From: Acheta domesticus
Lineage: Eukaryota; Arthropoda; Insecta; Orthoptera; Gryllidae
NCBI GenBank assembly: GCA_031308135.1
Contig: JAHLJT010000631.1
Coordinates: forward strand, 159,130,921 to 159,194,920
Direction: 5' to 3'
Length of the DNA: 64,000 nucleotides
In this document: positions 24,970 through 37,229 of the stretch, one piece after another
Position numbering within the stretch: position 1 is the first letter of the stretch
Layout: every line of letters starts with the position of its first letter
The notes under the pieces: model-generated
Databases searched by the model: none
The model's input: only the letters and a program-made list of their open reading frames with translations
Told to the model about the DNA's origin: nothing
Made by a program: the position numbers and the translations under genes

Positions 24970-27050
24970 GATGGGCATTTCTTTCTGGCCATTTCTTTTT
25001 TTTTTATTTTGTTTCTGACATCGAACACTCGTGAATGTTATTGTCATGATAAATATGTTCAAAATATTCTTTCAACGTCTATATTTGTATGAGGATCATC
25101 GCAAATCTGTACTGTTAATGTAATGAAAAGAAAAATAATAAATATCGCATTTAAAAGGAGTAAAAATTATGAATTAATTTTTTATTTTCTCTTAAGGGAA
25201 CGTTATGTGATTAAGAGTATTCACTATTATTTTGAAGTGCATTAAAGGTAGAATTAGAAAATAGTTCTCGATGTAGAATACAATCTTTTACATATTTTAA
25301 AGTCATCTAAAGCAAACTTATTTTTTTACATATTAATAGCTATTTTTTTCCTAAAAATATGTGGCATAACGAATTACTGTTCGCTGTGAGACATACCGGT
25401 TTCATTAAAGAGTTGAATTATTTCGACAGGTTACCATCGGAAATATATTCCCTCGCTTTTTAATACCTGTCAACAGTATTGGCATTTCAAATGTTAGTTA
25501 CAAAGGTCAAACGCTGAAACCATTCTTCGGATTTTTGCATTAGCATCTAAATACGAGTATTTATACTAGCGCTAAAAATGTCTGCCGTTGGATGACATTC
25601 GGGATGACGTCTCCTTCTCATTCTCGCTTGTCTCATTCTCTTCTCTTTTCTACGCACCATTAACACATTTAGTGTGTCTCTGCGAACTGGAAGGAGAACA
25701 AAATGGTGAGGCCGTGGAGTTGGGTCTACAGAGAGGGGAAGTGAGTTGCGAAAAAAAACGAAATTCGTTGTCTCCATGAAAAACATTCATAACAGATGTA
25801 TGCTTAGAATACTTCACTTTCTTTGGAAAATAATGTAAATTTGTATAAATAATATGAAGTATGAGTAATACGACCAACACCCTAAGGTAATTCCTTTAGA
25901 CTCCAGCGTAGCAATTACTGTTTTATCTCGACAGGTTTGTTCCCAACAAGTCCCCAATTACTTGATGTGTTTAACATCGGTAAAATTGTGACATATGCCA
26001 GAATTGAATTCGTAAGTCGACTTTGCTGATCGGTGGATTTTGATGTTTCCTTCATCATTACCAGGCGTAAATCAAAGCAATTTTCTACAATACGAGACAG
26101 AAATGTGTCTTGTGGGGGAGGACAGAGGCAAAAACAAATGCATACTATGATGAAGTGGGTAAATGGTCCGATGGATCAAAAACTCAGCCTTTTAAAAAAA
26201 ATAATACATTTTATTGGCTAATGTTTAAGTTTAGACATCCTGTACCTCTTCAAAACTAAATTTTGAAGCTGAGAACTATTCCAAAATCGTACACGACTAA
26301 AGACTAAAATATTTCAACTATTAAAGACTAATTATATACAATCAACATGTAATGTGTTTACTCTCAAAAGGTTAGCACGTACTAGATATGATGCCGGTTG
26401 CCAGTAGCCTACTTAGGGGATTTTTTAAAAGTTGATCTCATTGTTTTCATAGTGAATACGTGGTAGGGATATTTCGCTATTTTTCAAATAAGTCAGAGAG
26501 AGAGAGAGAGAGGGAGATTTTACATTTTCCAATATGTCGCATGTCCGCCCCGATGGCTTTTCGGATCTTTGTGATACTGTGCGCTCACGCGTCTGAATGG
26601 GCTTTCCGCCATAACTATATATATATAGTAAACTATGTATATAGTTTTACATAAAATACTATGTTATATAATTAATTATAACATAACAATTTGATGATCA
26701 TATCTCTAATATAAGCTCAAGAATGGGTTATTCGATATGGGTAAATAAATAATTGCTAAATTGGTTAAATTGTTAGCGAATGCAAGAGAACACACCAACA
26801 AGTTAACTTTCTTTACTTTTATTACGTTAGCCTGTAATCCTCGCAGAATACAAAGCACGGAGCCAGACTGAGAATCAAAATTGTCCAGTAGTTGCGGAGA
26901 AGTCGCACAGGACTACCCTACCAATACACTGATCCAGTGAGTGAAACCTCTTTGAAACATATCGTACGTACTGTCCGAAACGTAGCATGCTGTAAGTCCT
27001 TTCCGAACACAGTGCGCACAAATTTTTACTTTCTCGCTGGCCGCGTACGC
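24970..27050. other. AT-rich non-coding DNA
   Basis: Nothing supportable except the short (AG)n tract. AT-rich near-palindromes at 26610-26690 are weak. Confidence 0.45.
26495..26512 (+). repeat. Short (AG)n microsatellite
   Basis: About nine AG dinucleotides. Confidence 0.9.
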
Positions 27051-27059
27051 AGTAGAAAG

Positions 27060-27769
27060 TTATGTAATGCTGCGCGAAAAAAAGGCGCCAGAAAATATTT
27101 CCGGTAGAAAATCTCTTATTATCTGGTAACAAAAAAGTGGATAAATTTAGTTGTTAAATTTAGAAATAAAATCCTCTAGCATGTGGTGTAGCTAGAACCC
27201 ACGTTTTGTGGGTTCTTGATATAGAAAAATTGAATGACGTTAAAACGTCTGTTTGTCTCTCCGTCCGTCTGCTGTCGGTCCGCTTGTGAACAACGCTAGC
27301 TGCTAGATAGTTCACTGATTTTCTCAAACATTGATGTTCCCCAATCGATATGGCTAATGTTGTGGCCCCTTGAATTTAAAACCGAAATTTTATAATGCGT
27401 TTACTTTAAATGAATCCCCTGGTACATTTTCAAATTTTTAAATAAATGGCGTTATCGATTTTGATTAAATTTTGTCGTTAGATAGTGTGAAGAACGTTTA
27501 AGAGAATGGTGCAGGTTAGTTTTCGTTAAAAACTCTGATTTTTCGAAAATTGCAAAAATTCAAAATTTTTTGGCGTCTTCGTACAACTACAATTGTGAAG
27601 ATTAAGATTTTTTTTTATTTTCCTTAATGATATGAATGCTTATGAAATCTGTTCCTTAAAGATAGATTTTGAAAAGAGTTCACAATTTTTCGAAAATTTA
27701 AGTACTTTTGATTTAATTTTATGTGAAATTACGGGCGAGAAAGTGCGTGTTGTTTTAGCACCACTAGTT
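27060..27769 (+). mobile_element. Dispersed repeat family, copy B (short, with terminal hairpin)
   Basis: It begins with the same 16 bases as copy A and has a second possible start at CTAG (27176-27179). A perfect hairpin follows, AGAACCCAC at 27194-27202 and GTGGGTTCT at 27208-27216. The CTGTC-rich stretch and GAACAACGCTAGC come next, then the phrase TTTTTGGCGTCTTCGTACAA shared with copies A and D, and the common end CCACTAGTT at 27761-27769. Read on the minus strand, the hairpin lies 14 bases before a CTAG, the arrangement of Helitron 3' ends. Compared with copy A most of the interior is missing. Confidence 0.65.
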
Positions 27770-27774
27770 AGTGG

Positions 27775-27965
27775 GATGCGCGCTGCGGGAGCCGCCATTT
27801 GCAGCGCGCACACCGCCAATCGCCGCTTACCGACGGCCGGCGCAGCGCCACTTCCGGCCCCGGGCAGACGCAACCCGCCCGACGCCAACGCCTCCGCGCC
27901 CGCTTTCGCCGCTGCCTCGCGGCCGCCACCGCCGCAAACCGACACGCGCTGCGTTCCCGCCCGGT
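27775..27965. other. GC/CpG island abutting repeat copy B
   Basis: It starts within 10 bases of the end of the Helentron-like copy B. CpG-dense, no credible frame. Confidence 0.65.
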
Positions 27966-28815
27966 AATTTGAATAATTCCTGTATTATCTCGCTGATTAT
28001 GTGTCATTTGGCGGGCTGTTGATGTCGTTGCATCCGACCAGGTAGGAGGATTAGACGTCATTGTTGGCCTGAAGCAAGCTATTAACTGAGAGTAACTCTA
28101 TTATTCACAGGACCAATCCTATAGTCGATGTGTGATTGGCAATGATAGGTGATCTAGGAATTGAGTAATTTAGAAAATGAATTGAGGGGAGTTGTATTTG
28201 GAATCATAGTACGGGACAATGAATTAAGTACAAATTGTTTGCTGAATGAATGTGACATAATTAATTTAAAAGAAACCCGCGTCCATTATCTGTCAGTTAA
28301 TCTCAGTTCTGAATGTATTCGAACAGAAATGAGGGGATTTACGTTGCCTGACCTCTTTTATATTCAGTAGTTTCGCAAGCTTTATTAGAATTTCACAAAC
28401 AATACTACATTGTGGAAATGGTTAATTACATTCTTGGGTAAATAATGTTACTTATTGTTCAACTTCTTTGTAATACAATGCCTGTTACGAAGAGCAAATA
28501 AATTTTCTTATATACAGACGGATTTTATATAGAAAAATAATGGATTTAATATAGATAATAGAAAAAGGAAATAATTATAATTCACAATATCATGTTAACA
28601 ATCTTGTATATTATTGTATTTTCTTATTAAATTTAAAAATAAACACTTACTACGAATAAAAGAATAGGAGAAGAACTAGGAAAACATTTTTAAAAAATAA
28701 ACAAAAATTTATGCATTTGGAAGACATGTTGAGAATCCATTTCAGAAAATCGACAAAGGTTGCAATGTGTTATAGTGTTATCTTCAATTAAAGTAAATGA
28801 AACCTATAAGTTAGA

Positions 28816-29335
28816 CCGGCTACGTAACCTCAGCGACAATACTTTTGCGCAGATGTCTCTACCACAGCGTTGACCTCGAGGTCCTAGGGTTCCATTTTAC
28901 GACACTAGCTTTACTTATGTTATTGGATTTGCCATATAAGCTTAAATTCATTTTCATTAAAAAGGAGAGTTCACGTTGTCATCTGCTCATATCAGTACTT
29001 TTCCGTGGTTTATCGGACCATTTCAAGGTGAATACAGAAGTAGTACCATAAAAAACGGACAATGGATCGTACGTGATTTTCTCCTCTTCATCGTTGTCCC
29101 CTCCTCCCCCCTTTCTCACCTTACACGCATACACATACATACACACACACACTTACATGCACTACTCTACCGCAGAAATCAAGAGCTTAGAGCTTATTCC
29201 ACCTGGGAGAAAACTAAGCAAGCCCATGTCTAAGGTGATGCCGGATGTTACGACCTTTCGGGGGAGGAGCGCCACAACGTCCGGGATATAACATGAATTA
29301 CACTTACGGGAGTAACGACATCAGTAGCAAACACT
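28816..29335 (+). mobile_element. Diverged SINE copy containing a (CA)n tract
   Basis: A tRNA-like head at 28816-28905 has an A-box-like region (GGCTACGTAACCTCAGC) and a degenerate box B (TAGGGTTCCATTTT). The region from 29240 (GGATATAACATGAATTACAC) aligns with the tail of the 23.4-kb SINE. The middle differs, and a (CA)n microsatellite has expanded at 29123-29152. Confidence 0.45.
29123..29152 (+). repeat. (CA)n-rich microsatellite
   Basis: Imperfect ACACATACAT units lead into perfect AC dinucleotides, inside a diverged SINE. Confidence 0.9.
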
Positions 29336-29389
29336 CTTGGAATCAACATCTTACTCACATACTTCATGTCGCCTCGAGCCATCTCGTCT

Positions 29390-30015
29390 CAGCTGACTTC
29401 CTGTAAAGTAGACGTTCTCGTGCGGAAGCTGATTGGCATGCAGGCCGCGGAGCAAACTCGGACTCGGAAAATACCCCTTCTCTGTCGGTCAGTGTGACAG
29501 CAAACTCGCAGCCGAAGCTTGCATACTAACACACACAGGCGGCCCGGCACGCCCCCTCCCTTCCCCGCGCCTTGTTTGCGGAGCACCGGCAACACCGCGA
29601 ACTCGGCCGCCGCGCTTTCCAAAGCTCTTCCACGCAGTTTCGCCTAGCGTGAAAATGAGAAAGGAACAACAAGCACGCCACCACCACCACCTCCTCCACC
29701 CATGCCAAGAGCGTTATGCATTTTGGTGTCTCCGAAAACTTGCATGGATGAAATTAGTTGGCTGGTTACAATGCCTCGTTGGATACCATTGGTTTCCATT
29801 ATGTGAGCTACTTCGGCGGAAAGCTTAAACGCGGGCGAGGGAAGTGGAGGAAACCGTGGAGGTGGAGAGGGGGAAGGATCCCGGAGGTTCCTCGTGGAGT
29901 TCTAAACCTTTTCCCTCCGCTTCCCTGCCTCCAACACCGCAGACGTCCCGCTCTCGGGGATGATGTCTTCTGCCGCAGATGCCTAGGTGGCAGTGGGGAG
30001 GCAGGGGAAAGACAC
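29390..30015. other. GC island, C-rich then G-rich
   Basis: Medium to high GC with a strand-bias change near 29820. Frames have no domains. Confidence 0.55.
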
Positions 30016-30559
30016 GAGGAGGAGATATGTAAATGAGAACAATAAACGCTCAGCGACTAGAGCAGGGTCTGCTGGGAATGAATGAGTAATAAAGGAAAAG
30101 TACAAATTATGAAAGAAATTTTAATGGATTCAGGAACATCTTAAAAACTGAGAAGCTAATTGAAGAATCGTCACCTGCATATTTCCTCTGCATAATCCAG
30201 TCGTGACTTAAAAATTTTATAAGGATTAATAACTCACGTTTTCACCAAACCCAACATAACTTTTTGGAGAAAACTGGTAATAATCATTAAATTGTGTTTT
30301 ATTCACTTTGACTTGACTTTTGATACCTCTTTGAAATTACATTTTTAGATCATTCTCATTGCAAAGTATAATATTGGATATTCAACGTATGATTCATCCA
30401 ACACCATTCATCAACACCACGGCAGAACCTTAGAGATATTTTCATTTTCAAAAGAACAAATTAATTTTTATAATAAGAAATGTGGAATTCATACATTGTA
30501 ATCATACAAATTTTTATGGATACTAAGAGTAATTTCTCTAACCAGTGAAATCGAGCATT

Positions 30560-31560
30560 GAAAAAACGTACGAGTAACATCTCTGCAAATGGAATGTCGA
30601 GGTGGCAAAAGTTAGAAAACATACCGGCAACAAACATTCAGAACAGCGAACAGAGTGCAAGGCAAACGCCAAGGGACTAAACCGGATCGAACGGGTATGG
30701 AGAGCGTAAAAAGCGCCCAACGGGCGACGTAGCATTACTCGTTCAAGCAACGGCGACGAAGACGAGCTGCGAGCAAAGTTCGGAGCGGAAATGACAACGG
30801 TAAAGGCAACGACAACGAGATAAGGCCTGCGGAGATAGCTAAGGGAGGGGAGGCATGAACGCCTGAGGAAGCGGAAGCTGAGAGGGTGGGCGAAGAGAGT
30901 TTTCGAAATAGTGGATGGGGAGAAGGGCAAGAGAACATCTGTGGTCGCTGAGTGGTGCAACTAGCATAAGTGTTGGGGACGGTGATAAGTGTGTGGGTGT
31001 GGGGAGAGGGAGGTCCTGGTAGAATAATGCCAAGGACGATGTGGGTGGAGAGTGGTGGCGCTTCTCAAAGAGAATCTAAAAGAGTAAATAAAACGGAGAT
31101 TCAGATGGAGGTTGCAGTTGTGAAGAGAACTTCATATTGGAGCTAGTGTGAGTGGCGCTAGATAGAGTTAGATTCGGTAATTGGAGTGGTGATAAGTGAA
31201 AGAGTCTTGGGGGAATAGTGCTCCGTGTAGTAGTAGGGTGGAGAGAGGTAGCGTTTCGCAAAAATAAGAGAAGTGTAGGACGGAAGCAGAGGCAGAGGTT
31301 GCAAAAATATAGAAGCGCCTTCTGACTGCAGCTAGTGTGAGAAAGATGGTGACGGGAGCGGAGCGGAGGGAGGTGTTAGGGGTGCCCATAGGGGCTCCAG
31401 AAGCGAGGGGTGGGGGCGGTGGCGTTTCGCAGAACCAGAGCGGACGTGGCAAACTTGCCGGCGCCCGGCTTTAATGAACGAATGAATGGGGTGGAATCCA
31501 CGCGAGAGTGGAACGGGGCGGGGTGGAACGGGGAGAGGCGAGGTGGAGTGGTCGCTGGGG
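30560..31560. other. Purine-rich island containing the 190-bp array
   Basis: Persistently G/A-rich on the plus strand over about 1 kb. The tandem units occupy its right part. Confidence 0.65.
30963..31445. repeat. Degenerate tandem repeat, about 190-bp unit
   Basis: Three diverged units follow each other inside a purine-rich island. Shared landmarks are GGTGATAAGTG (30980, 31189), GGTGGAGAG with GCGTTTCGCA or its variant (31048, 31240, 31415), GAGGTTGCA (31107, 31291) and AGCTAGTGTGAG (31140, 31331). Spacing is about 190 bp. The open frames in this region follow from base composition. Confidence 0.6.
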
Positions 31561-32699
31561 TGAGTAAAAGCCCACCGTAAAAAGCGGGTCTTTATCGGAA
31601 AAAATTAGCGCTGGAATAATATTTTTCTGCTTCGTTTATCCCGATTCAGAATAATCCAGAAAATAGCAATCTTTCATTACCATCGACCATTACATGTAAA
31701 GCGCACTTCTGTTTGGAAATTAGCATTTAGATTGATGCTGCCAAAAGAATTTTGATGTATATTTTAAGCGGCATCCATTCTGTTTATGCATATTACCTTT
31801 TCTGTATTTATAAATTATTCTTGCGGGTGCATATTTTTTGTGTGGTAATTTTAATGTCGTTGTCATTTTGCTGTCTTTTAAAGAATGATATGGCTAAGTT
31901 CTTCATGAATATGCGTTTCATCAACTACTTTGTCACGGCAAAAAATATTGTTTCAGGAACGATAATCGATGAATGTTTGATTAATCAGTCATTTTTCAAT
32001 GATTAAATAAATCTTTTCCCCTACGAAATTTACTTTCGTTTTGTTTCGGATTCAATAAAAAGAAAAAATGATCCAGAAATCGATAAAATGAAATAACAAA
32101 CTTTTATCAAAGCAAAGGTTCTGTTTCTGTTTAAATGTGACATTTTTAATGAGCAAAAAATGTAACATAAAATTAAAACAAATGGTTAAATTAACAATAA
32201 TTACACAATTTCAGAATAAATGTCGCCAACTCCTATAATATAAAAGGAGTCAAATATGATTACTTTCCCAATGAACTTGTAACTATGGAAAGTTCATGTA
32301 AGAACATTACGCATATGACGTTTTCCGTGATTTGTAGGCAATATTCAAATTACATTTGGCAGATTCACAAAATCTCTTTGACAGTGTCAGACTCTATTCT
32401 TGGCAATCACCAATGACAGTGATTTGCCTACCAGTCAGGGAAAATAAAATTCAGGGTACTTCCAGATCGTTCTATGTAAAATCTAACCTTCTACGATTTC
32501 TTTACAAAAGGTTGAAAACTAAACGCCAGATCGACCTTGAACCTTATTACCGACCTTGAACACATCAGAAAGTTTGCAGTACAAATCCCTCACAATTATG
32601 CAATGCTCCTATATACAAAACTGAGGAGTCGTGGCCCTTAACCACTTGCAAAAACAGAATCGCCGGATGTAAAGAACGAGCTGCCTCCAGCGTAATGGA

Positions 32700-33740
32700 G
32701 GAGATTGTGTCCGTCGCCGTCGGCGAGTGGAGCGCTGCGGGTTCTTCCATGGGCAGTTCGGCTCCCTGTCACGCCATACGTTCCGCCCCGGCCTGCCGCG
32801 CCTCATCCTGCCCTGGACAGTCTCGCACCGCCCCGCACCACTTTATCCCGGGCACACTACCCCACTCCTCCCCGCCCCCCTCACCCCGGCCAGATCCTCT
32901 TACGACCCCACATCGTCTCGCTCCATTTCACCTCTTTCCCCCTGCCCTGTTCCTCAAGCTCGAAGGTGCTTGTACCACCCTGTTCCACACCACACGGCAC
33001 CACCATCACACTCCACACCACCTAACTGCGCCACTTCGCTCTGCACCATTATTCTCCGCACCACTTCTCACTATCCCTTCCCGCCGCACCCTGCCACCCC
33101 CATCTCATCTCATTCGTTGTTTTCTGTCCATCGTGTCTTCCTTCCCCACATTCTGTCCGACACCAAGTTACTCCTCCCTATCCCGCTTCTCACCGCCCTT
33201 TACTGTCCGTTTCTTCCTACCCAACCCAGTTCTGCTCTCGCTGTTGTCACTTCCCCCACTCCTCGCACCACGTTGCCCGCTTCTCAACGCTCTGAACTGT
33301 CTACCCTGCCCTTCTTCACCCCGCCCTGCCTGACCCCGTCCCGCTCTCTCTCCAGCCACGTCCCCCTCCCACTCCTCGCCCCACGTTGATCCGTTCCTCT
33401 CCGCTTTCAACTGCCTGGCCTGCCGTTCTTCACCCCGCCCTTCCTGACTCTTCTCCCTCTCTCTCTTGCCACACCCTCCTACTCCCTACACCAAGTCGCT
33501 CCGCTCCCGTCTACTCTGGTCTGCCCTCCCTGCCCTTCTCCACCTTGCGCTGCTCGCGCGGCCGTCCCGGCGCCCAGGGCCGGCGCCCCGCCGCGCTGCG
33601 CCCGGGCAAGAAGCGGGGGCCGTAATTGGATCACGGACGCGGGAGGGCGGCCCTGGCCGGCGCGGCGGCCGACAACGACGAAATCGCGGAGATGCCCCGG
33701 GCAAGCGGGAATTGGGAGGCGCATGGGGTGGAGAAGAAAA
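32700..33740. other. Pyrimidine-rich island containing the 110-bp array
   Basis: C/T-rich from 32780 to 33545, then CpG-rich to 33690. Long proline-rich frames (over 200 codons in two overlapping frames) reflect lack of A and G and are rejected as genes. Confidence 0.7.
33140..33545. repeat. Degenerate tandem repeat, about 110-bp unit, pyrimidine-rich
   Basis: Four diverged units can be aligned on CACCACGTT or CACCAAGT variants at about 33161, 33266, 33377 and 33490. Each is followed by a TTCTCAACGC-like block and CTGCCCTTCTTCACC. Periods are 105-113 bp. The whole array is C/T-rich on the plus strand and yields long spurious proline/serine-rich frames. Confidence 0.6.
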
Positions 33741-34124
33741 GGCGGAGGAATTATGTAAGGACTACATGTAAAACAGTAAGCTTCATGTGACTCTCGTTAA
33801 ATTGAAGCGTCGTGATCAAAAGCCTTGTATTTGATCATTTGGAGGGCAAAATGTCTGAAGCAAAATCTGTTTTCAAAGCGGGAACAATTGCTGATATTTG
33901 CATACGCCTTCCATTGATATTATCTGGGAGGCTAATAAATTGCACAGTACTAATTTTCTACGTGAATATATATTTCATCATTCATTATCTTCCGAAGATT
34001 TATTCAATCACAAATCTTTTTGACCTTGCCACCTCACTTGTATAGTTTGGTGTGTCTTCTATTTTTCGCATAATATATCAATTTTAAAAGCATGGTCATT
34101 AACTCAATATTAAACATTTACATT

Positions 34125-34165
34125 TACATAGCTGTAGTGTGAGCATACATAGCTGTAGTGTGAGC
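34125..34165 (+). repeat. 20-bp tandem duplication, 21-bp period
   Basis: TACATAGCTGTAGTGTGAGC occurs at 34125-34144 and 34146-34165 without a mismatch, in non-GC-rich DNA. Confidence 0.9.
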
Positions 34166-34309
34166 TGACTTGATGTTATCATTCGACTACTTCCTGCATT
34201 TAGAATTAGAATTGCTGCATTAGAATTTGCTTGCACGAGTGCATTCGAGACAGTGACAATTGGGTAATCTGAGGAGAAAAGGAATTACGATTATTACCAA
34301 GACACACAG

Positions 34310-34530
34310 GACCCCTTCCAGAGAGCGAAGCAAAGCCGAGGGGGCGGCACCGCAGGACGCGCGCCAAGCGAAATAAGATTACTCAGCGCTCCGGAGATGC
34401 ACTCATTAGTGCAGGGAGATGCAACGTGTGGGGCGCGGGTGCTCCCGCTTGATGAACTGTCCGCCAGCGAGGCAACGTGTGCATTAGCCCCCTTCCGTTG
34501 CCTTTGCAAAACTGACTCTGTTGCCGAGGG
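34310..34530. other. Medium-GC island
   Basis: Non-repetitive GC block, possibly regulatory. A minus-strand frame of 111 codons lacks motifs. Confidence 0.4.
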
Positions 34531-34639
34531 AGTCATTTTTAATGCAAAAGGACTCCTTCCTGTGTTGAAATATGAATCTTCGTTATTATTCTCTATGACA
34601 GAATTTCTCTGTCTCTTGCGATATTTCACGTTCTAATGA

Positions 34640-35960
34640 AAATGTTTAAATATAATTAACAAATATTTAAATCTTATAACTAATGTGATATTTTAAAGAA
34701 TTCATTTGGATACTCTTACGCGTATAGCTAAAAATTACAGTTAATATTCATATTTACTATGGGTAACCTGTCAAAAATGAAAAATACGAAATTTTATACC
34801 GTATTCATAATTAATAGTGAAATACAATTTAATTTCTTTACTAAATACTAAATTAAGATTTTTTCAATTTCAAATATTTCTTTATTATCAATAGGTTCAC
34901 AACCGCGGTACTGTAAGGACCTGCGAAGTGCTTTAGAGAGACTGAAGTGTTCAGTAAGTGTAAATTTTGGAGTATTGGGATTGTTGGGATTGGTTTCTTC
35001 TTCCGTAAAAGTAATCGAATTTAGTTCCTCTGAAATTGCGCGCAGCCTGCCTACAAGGAGATCTTTACTACGGAAGCAGGGAGCTAGGACTTATCTCTCC
35101 ACAGTTGTCCTCTCCTATCGGGTTGTTAGATCTTTTCTACATTTCTATACTATGACTATTAATAACAATAATAATAATAATAATAACAAACAATGTACTA
35201 TTTAACGGTTGTACTACGGTTGTACAACAATGGTTCCAGGTTGAAATTTGAACCTGGAAGTGTGGATCTTTACAATTTAGCTCCTGAAACGCCTCCATAA
35301 TTATCAAAATTGAACAAACCTAGCGCGCGTCGCGTCCACGTTCGTTTCCGTCATTGTCTCTCCAGACCTCGAGCACGAGATTTCCCACAAGCAAGTGATT
35401 GCTGGGGAGTGCGCATCGCGTGCGCTAATGTGCATCTTCCTGAGCATCTTCTTGCACAAATTTGCAAGAGAGATTTCTCCCCTCCTTTAACTTCAGTCAA
35501 ATTGGGAAACTAAATTGTGCACCGTGAAAACTACCGAATCGTTCCGCCAAAGGTCGTGCCAATATCATTACATTTTATAGCGATTCCATCAGTTTTAAAT
35601 TTTCTATTGCTTTTGAATACGTTCTATTCGAAAATCTTTTTTGGCAGCATATTCTTGGACTTTAAGTAATGAAATGCAAACATTTTTAAAATTTTCTTTC
35701 TCGATTTAGTTGCTCAAACTTTACGTTACAATCTAAAGGATACATAGAATTATGTAATATACTTCTCAAAGACGTAGCTTATATTGAAAATCACTTTTGA
35801 ATACTACATCTACATTTTGGCTATGTTTAAACGCGTATTCAAACATTTTACTGAGGAACTTTCTCAACACGATATTAATAATTTCGCATTGAAATGTTTC
35901 ACGAACAAGCATTCTCATTTATAGCTGGAGCGCATATTTACTCCAATTATTTTGGGATTT
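34640..35960. other. AT-rich non-coding DNA
   Basis: Contains the (AAT)n tract and a medium-GC patch at 35320-35480. No gene supported. Confidence 0.45.
35159..35187 (+). repeat. (AAT)n microsatellite
   Basis: AAT units with AAC variants at both ends. Confidence 0.92.
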
Positions 35961-35968
35961 CGTTTCGT

Positions 35969-35980
35969 GATGACGTCATC
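35969..35980. promoter_or_regulatory. Perfect CRE palindrome
   Basis: GATGACGTCATC contains the CREB/ATF site TGACGTCA and extends to a 12-bp palindrome. It lies just before the island at 35.98-36.36 kb, a plausible position for a promoter element. Confidence 0.35.
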
Positions 35981-36360
35981 CATAACCGAAGCGAGGCGAA
36001 AATTTGAGAGTCCCATTCAGACAGTTATCGTTCGCTGGCTTTCTGGCATTCCTGCGGGCGGGTTCGCGAGTTCGCAGAAAGCGATCAGCGAACCAATTTG
36101 CACCTAATGACGCAAGTCGGCGCCCGCCCGCGCGCCTAACTGCCTCCCGTTTTGTTGCGGGCGAGGTCCGTTTGCGGCGGAAGCGAAAACGGCCCGCTGC
36201 GGCCGATTCGCCCGCCGGTGCTCGCGCCCCCGCCCCGCCCCGCCCTCGCCGCGCCCCTTCCCATCGCCCTCGCCCACGCCGCAATTGCCCTCTACGATGC
36301 CCGGGAGGGGGGCGTATGAGCAATGGCGGCTTGCAGCACCTTCTGGCGACTCTGGCGCGA
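35980..36360. other. CpG island preceded by a CRE
   Basis: CpG-dense with C-run G4 potential on the minus strand. Open on both strands, no domain content. A promoter-type island is possible. Confidence 0.55.
36227..36245 (-). other. G-quadruplex-prone tract (minus strand)
   Basis: C-runs of 5, 4, 4 and 3 separated by single G on the plus strand give a G4 motif on the minus strand. Confidence 0.7.
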
Positions 36361-36552
36361 ACTAGTTTGCTTCTGAATTTAATTTTTTTCAATGTAATAT
36401 TTGTATTTTCGTGTAGATGTGGGAGGGTAATTATTCCCTTGCATATAAACATAGGCCTTTGTGAGAAAATAATATTTTTAGAAAGTTTGAAATAGACTAC
36501 TGATTTGCGATGAAATATTTCAAAAATAGAATGTAAAGTTCTAATGAAACAA

Positions 36553-36583
36553 ATATTATTATTATTATTATTATTATATTATT
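36553..36583 (+). repeat. (ATT)n microsatellite
   Basis: About nine ATT units with one interruption. Confidence 0.93.
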
Positions 36584-37229
36584 AAGTTATAATTTCTATG
36601 CATTTCATCCTGTAATTATTATGCTACTCAAAATATGTGAAAACATTTAAAATAATATAATAAACCGTTTATATGTTTGATATTTATCTTTTGCAGTACA
36701 CAAATTCAAATATAGAAAGAGTAATTTCATATTCTCTAACTACGACGGTTGACAAATCATAACTCTGAAAAGCTTTGAGAACTATTATGTACATTTTTAT
36801 CTACATTTTCAGGCAAACAATATATATTTCCTACACAGAAAAAAACTATTTTATTTCTTATAAGCGTATTTGAACGTTTTTCTTACTTCACTGAATGTGT
36901 TATGACAAGCAATCCTCGGATCGAGTATTAAAAGTTGATGAGTTTTGAAATTGTGTAGAATATATACAATTCAACATCTGACCATATAACTTCACCTGTA
37001 GAATACTGCACATTTTTATTTATATTTCCAACGTGAATAGAACTTGTAATTCAGGATAAATTCAATGTAAATGTAATCTGAAATGCCACGGCTTATTATA
37101 GAAGAAAATAATTCATGTTACAATTTCATGAGATGCAACAAACTGGATATATTTATTCTGCTGTAAAGTCTGCATTAGTAATCCCTGGGGCTACGGCATC
37201 GTTTGTTCTCCGCAAATCCGGAGATTGAT

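Noticed and set aside
26610..26690. AT-rich near-palindromes
   Set aside because: Expected by chance in TA-rich DNA; arms imperfect and without flanking duplications.
32695..33389. Two overlapping open frames above 210 codons, proline-rich
   Set aside because: They lie in pyrimidine-rich tandem repeats where stop codons are rare; both phases are open and neither has a domain.
36004..36495. 163-codon frame with basic clusters
   Set aside because: Requires a non-ATG start and sits in an island open on both strands; the hydrophobic end lies in AT-rich DNA and is probably chance.
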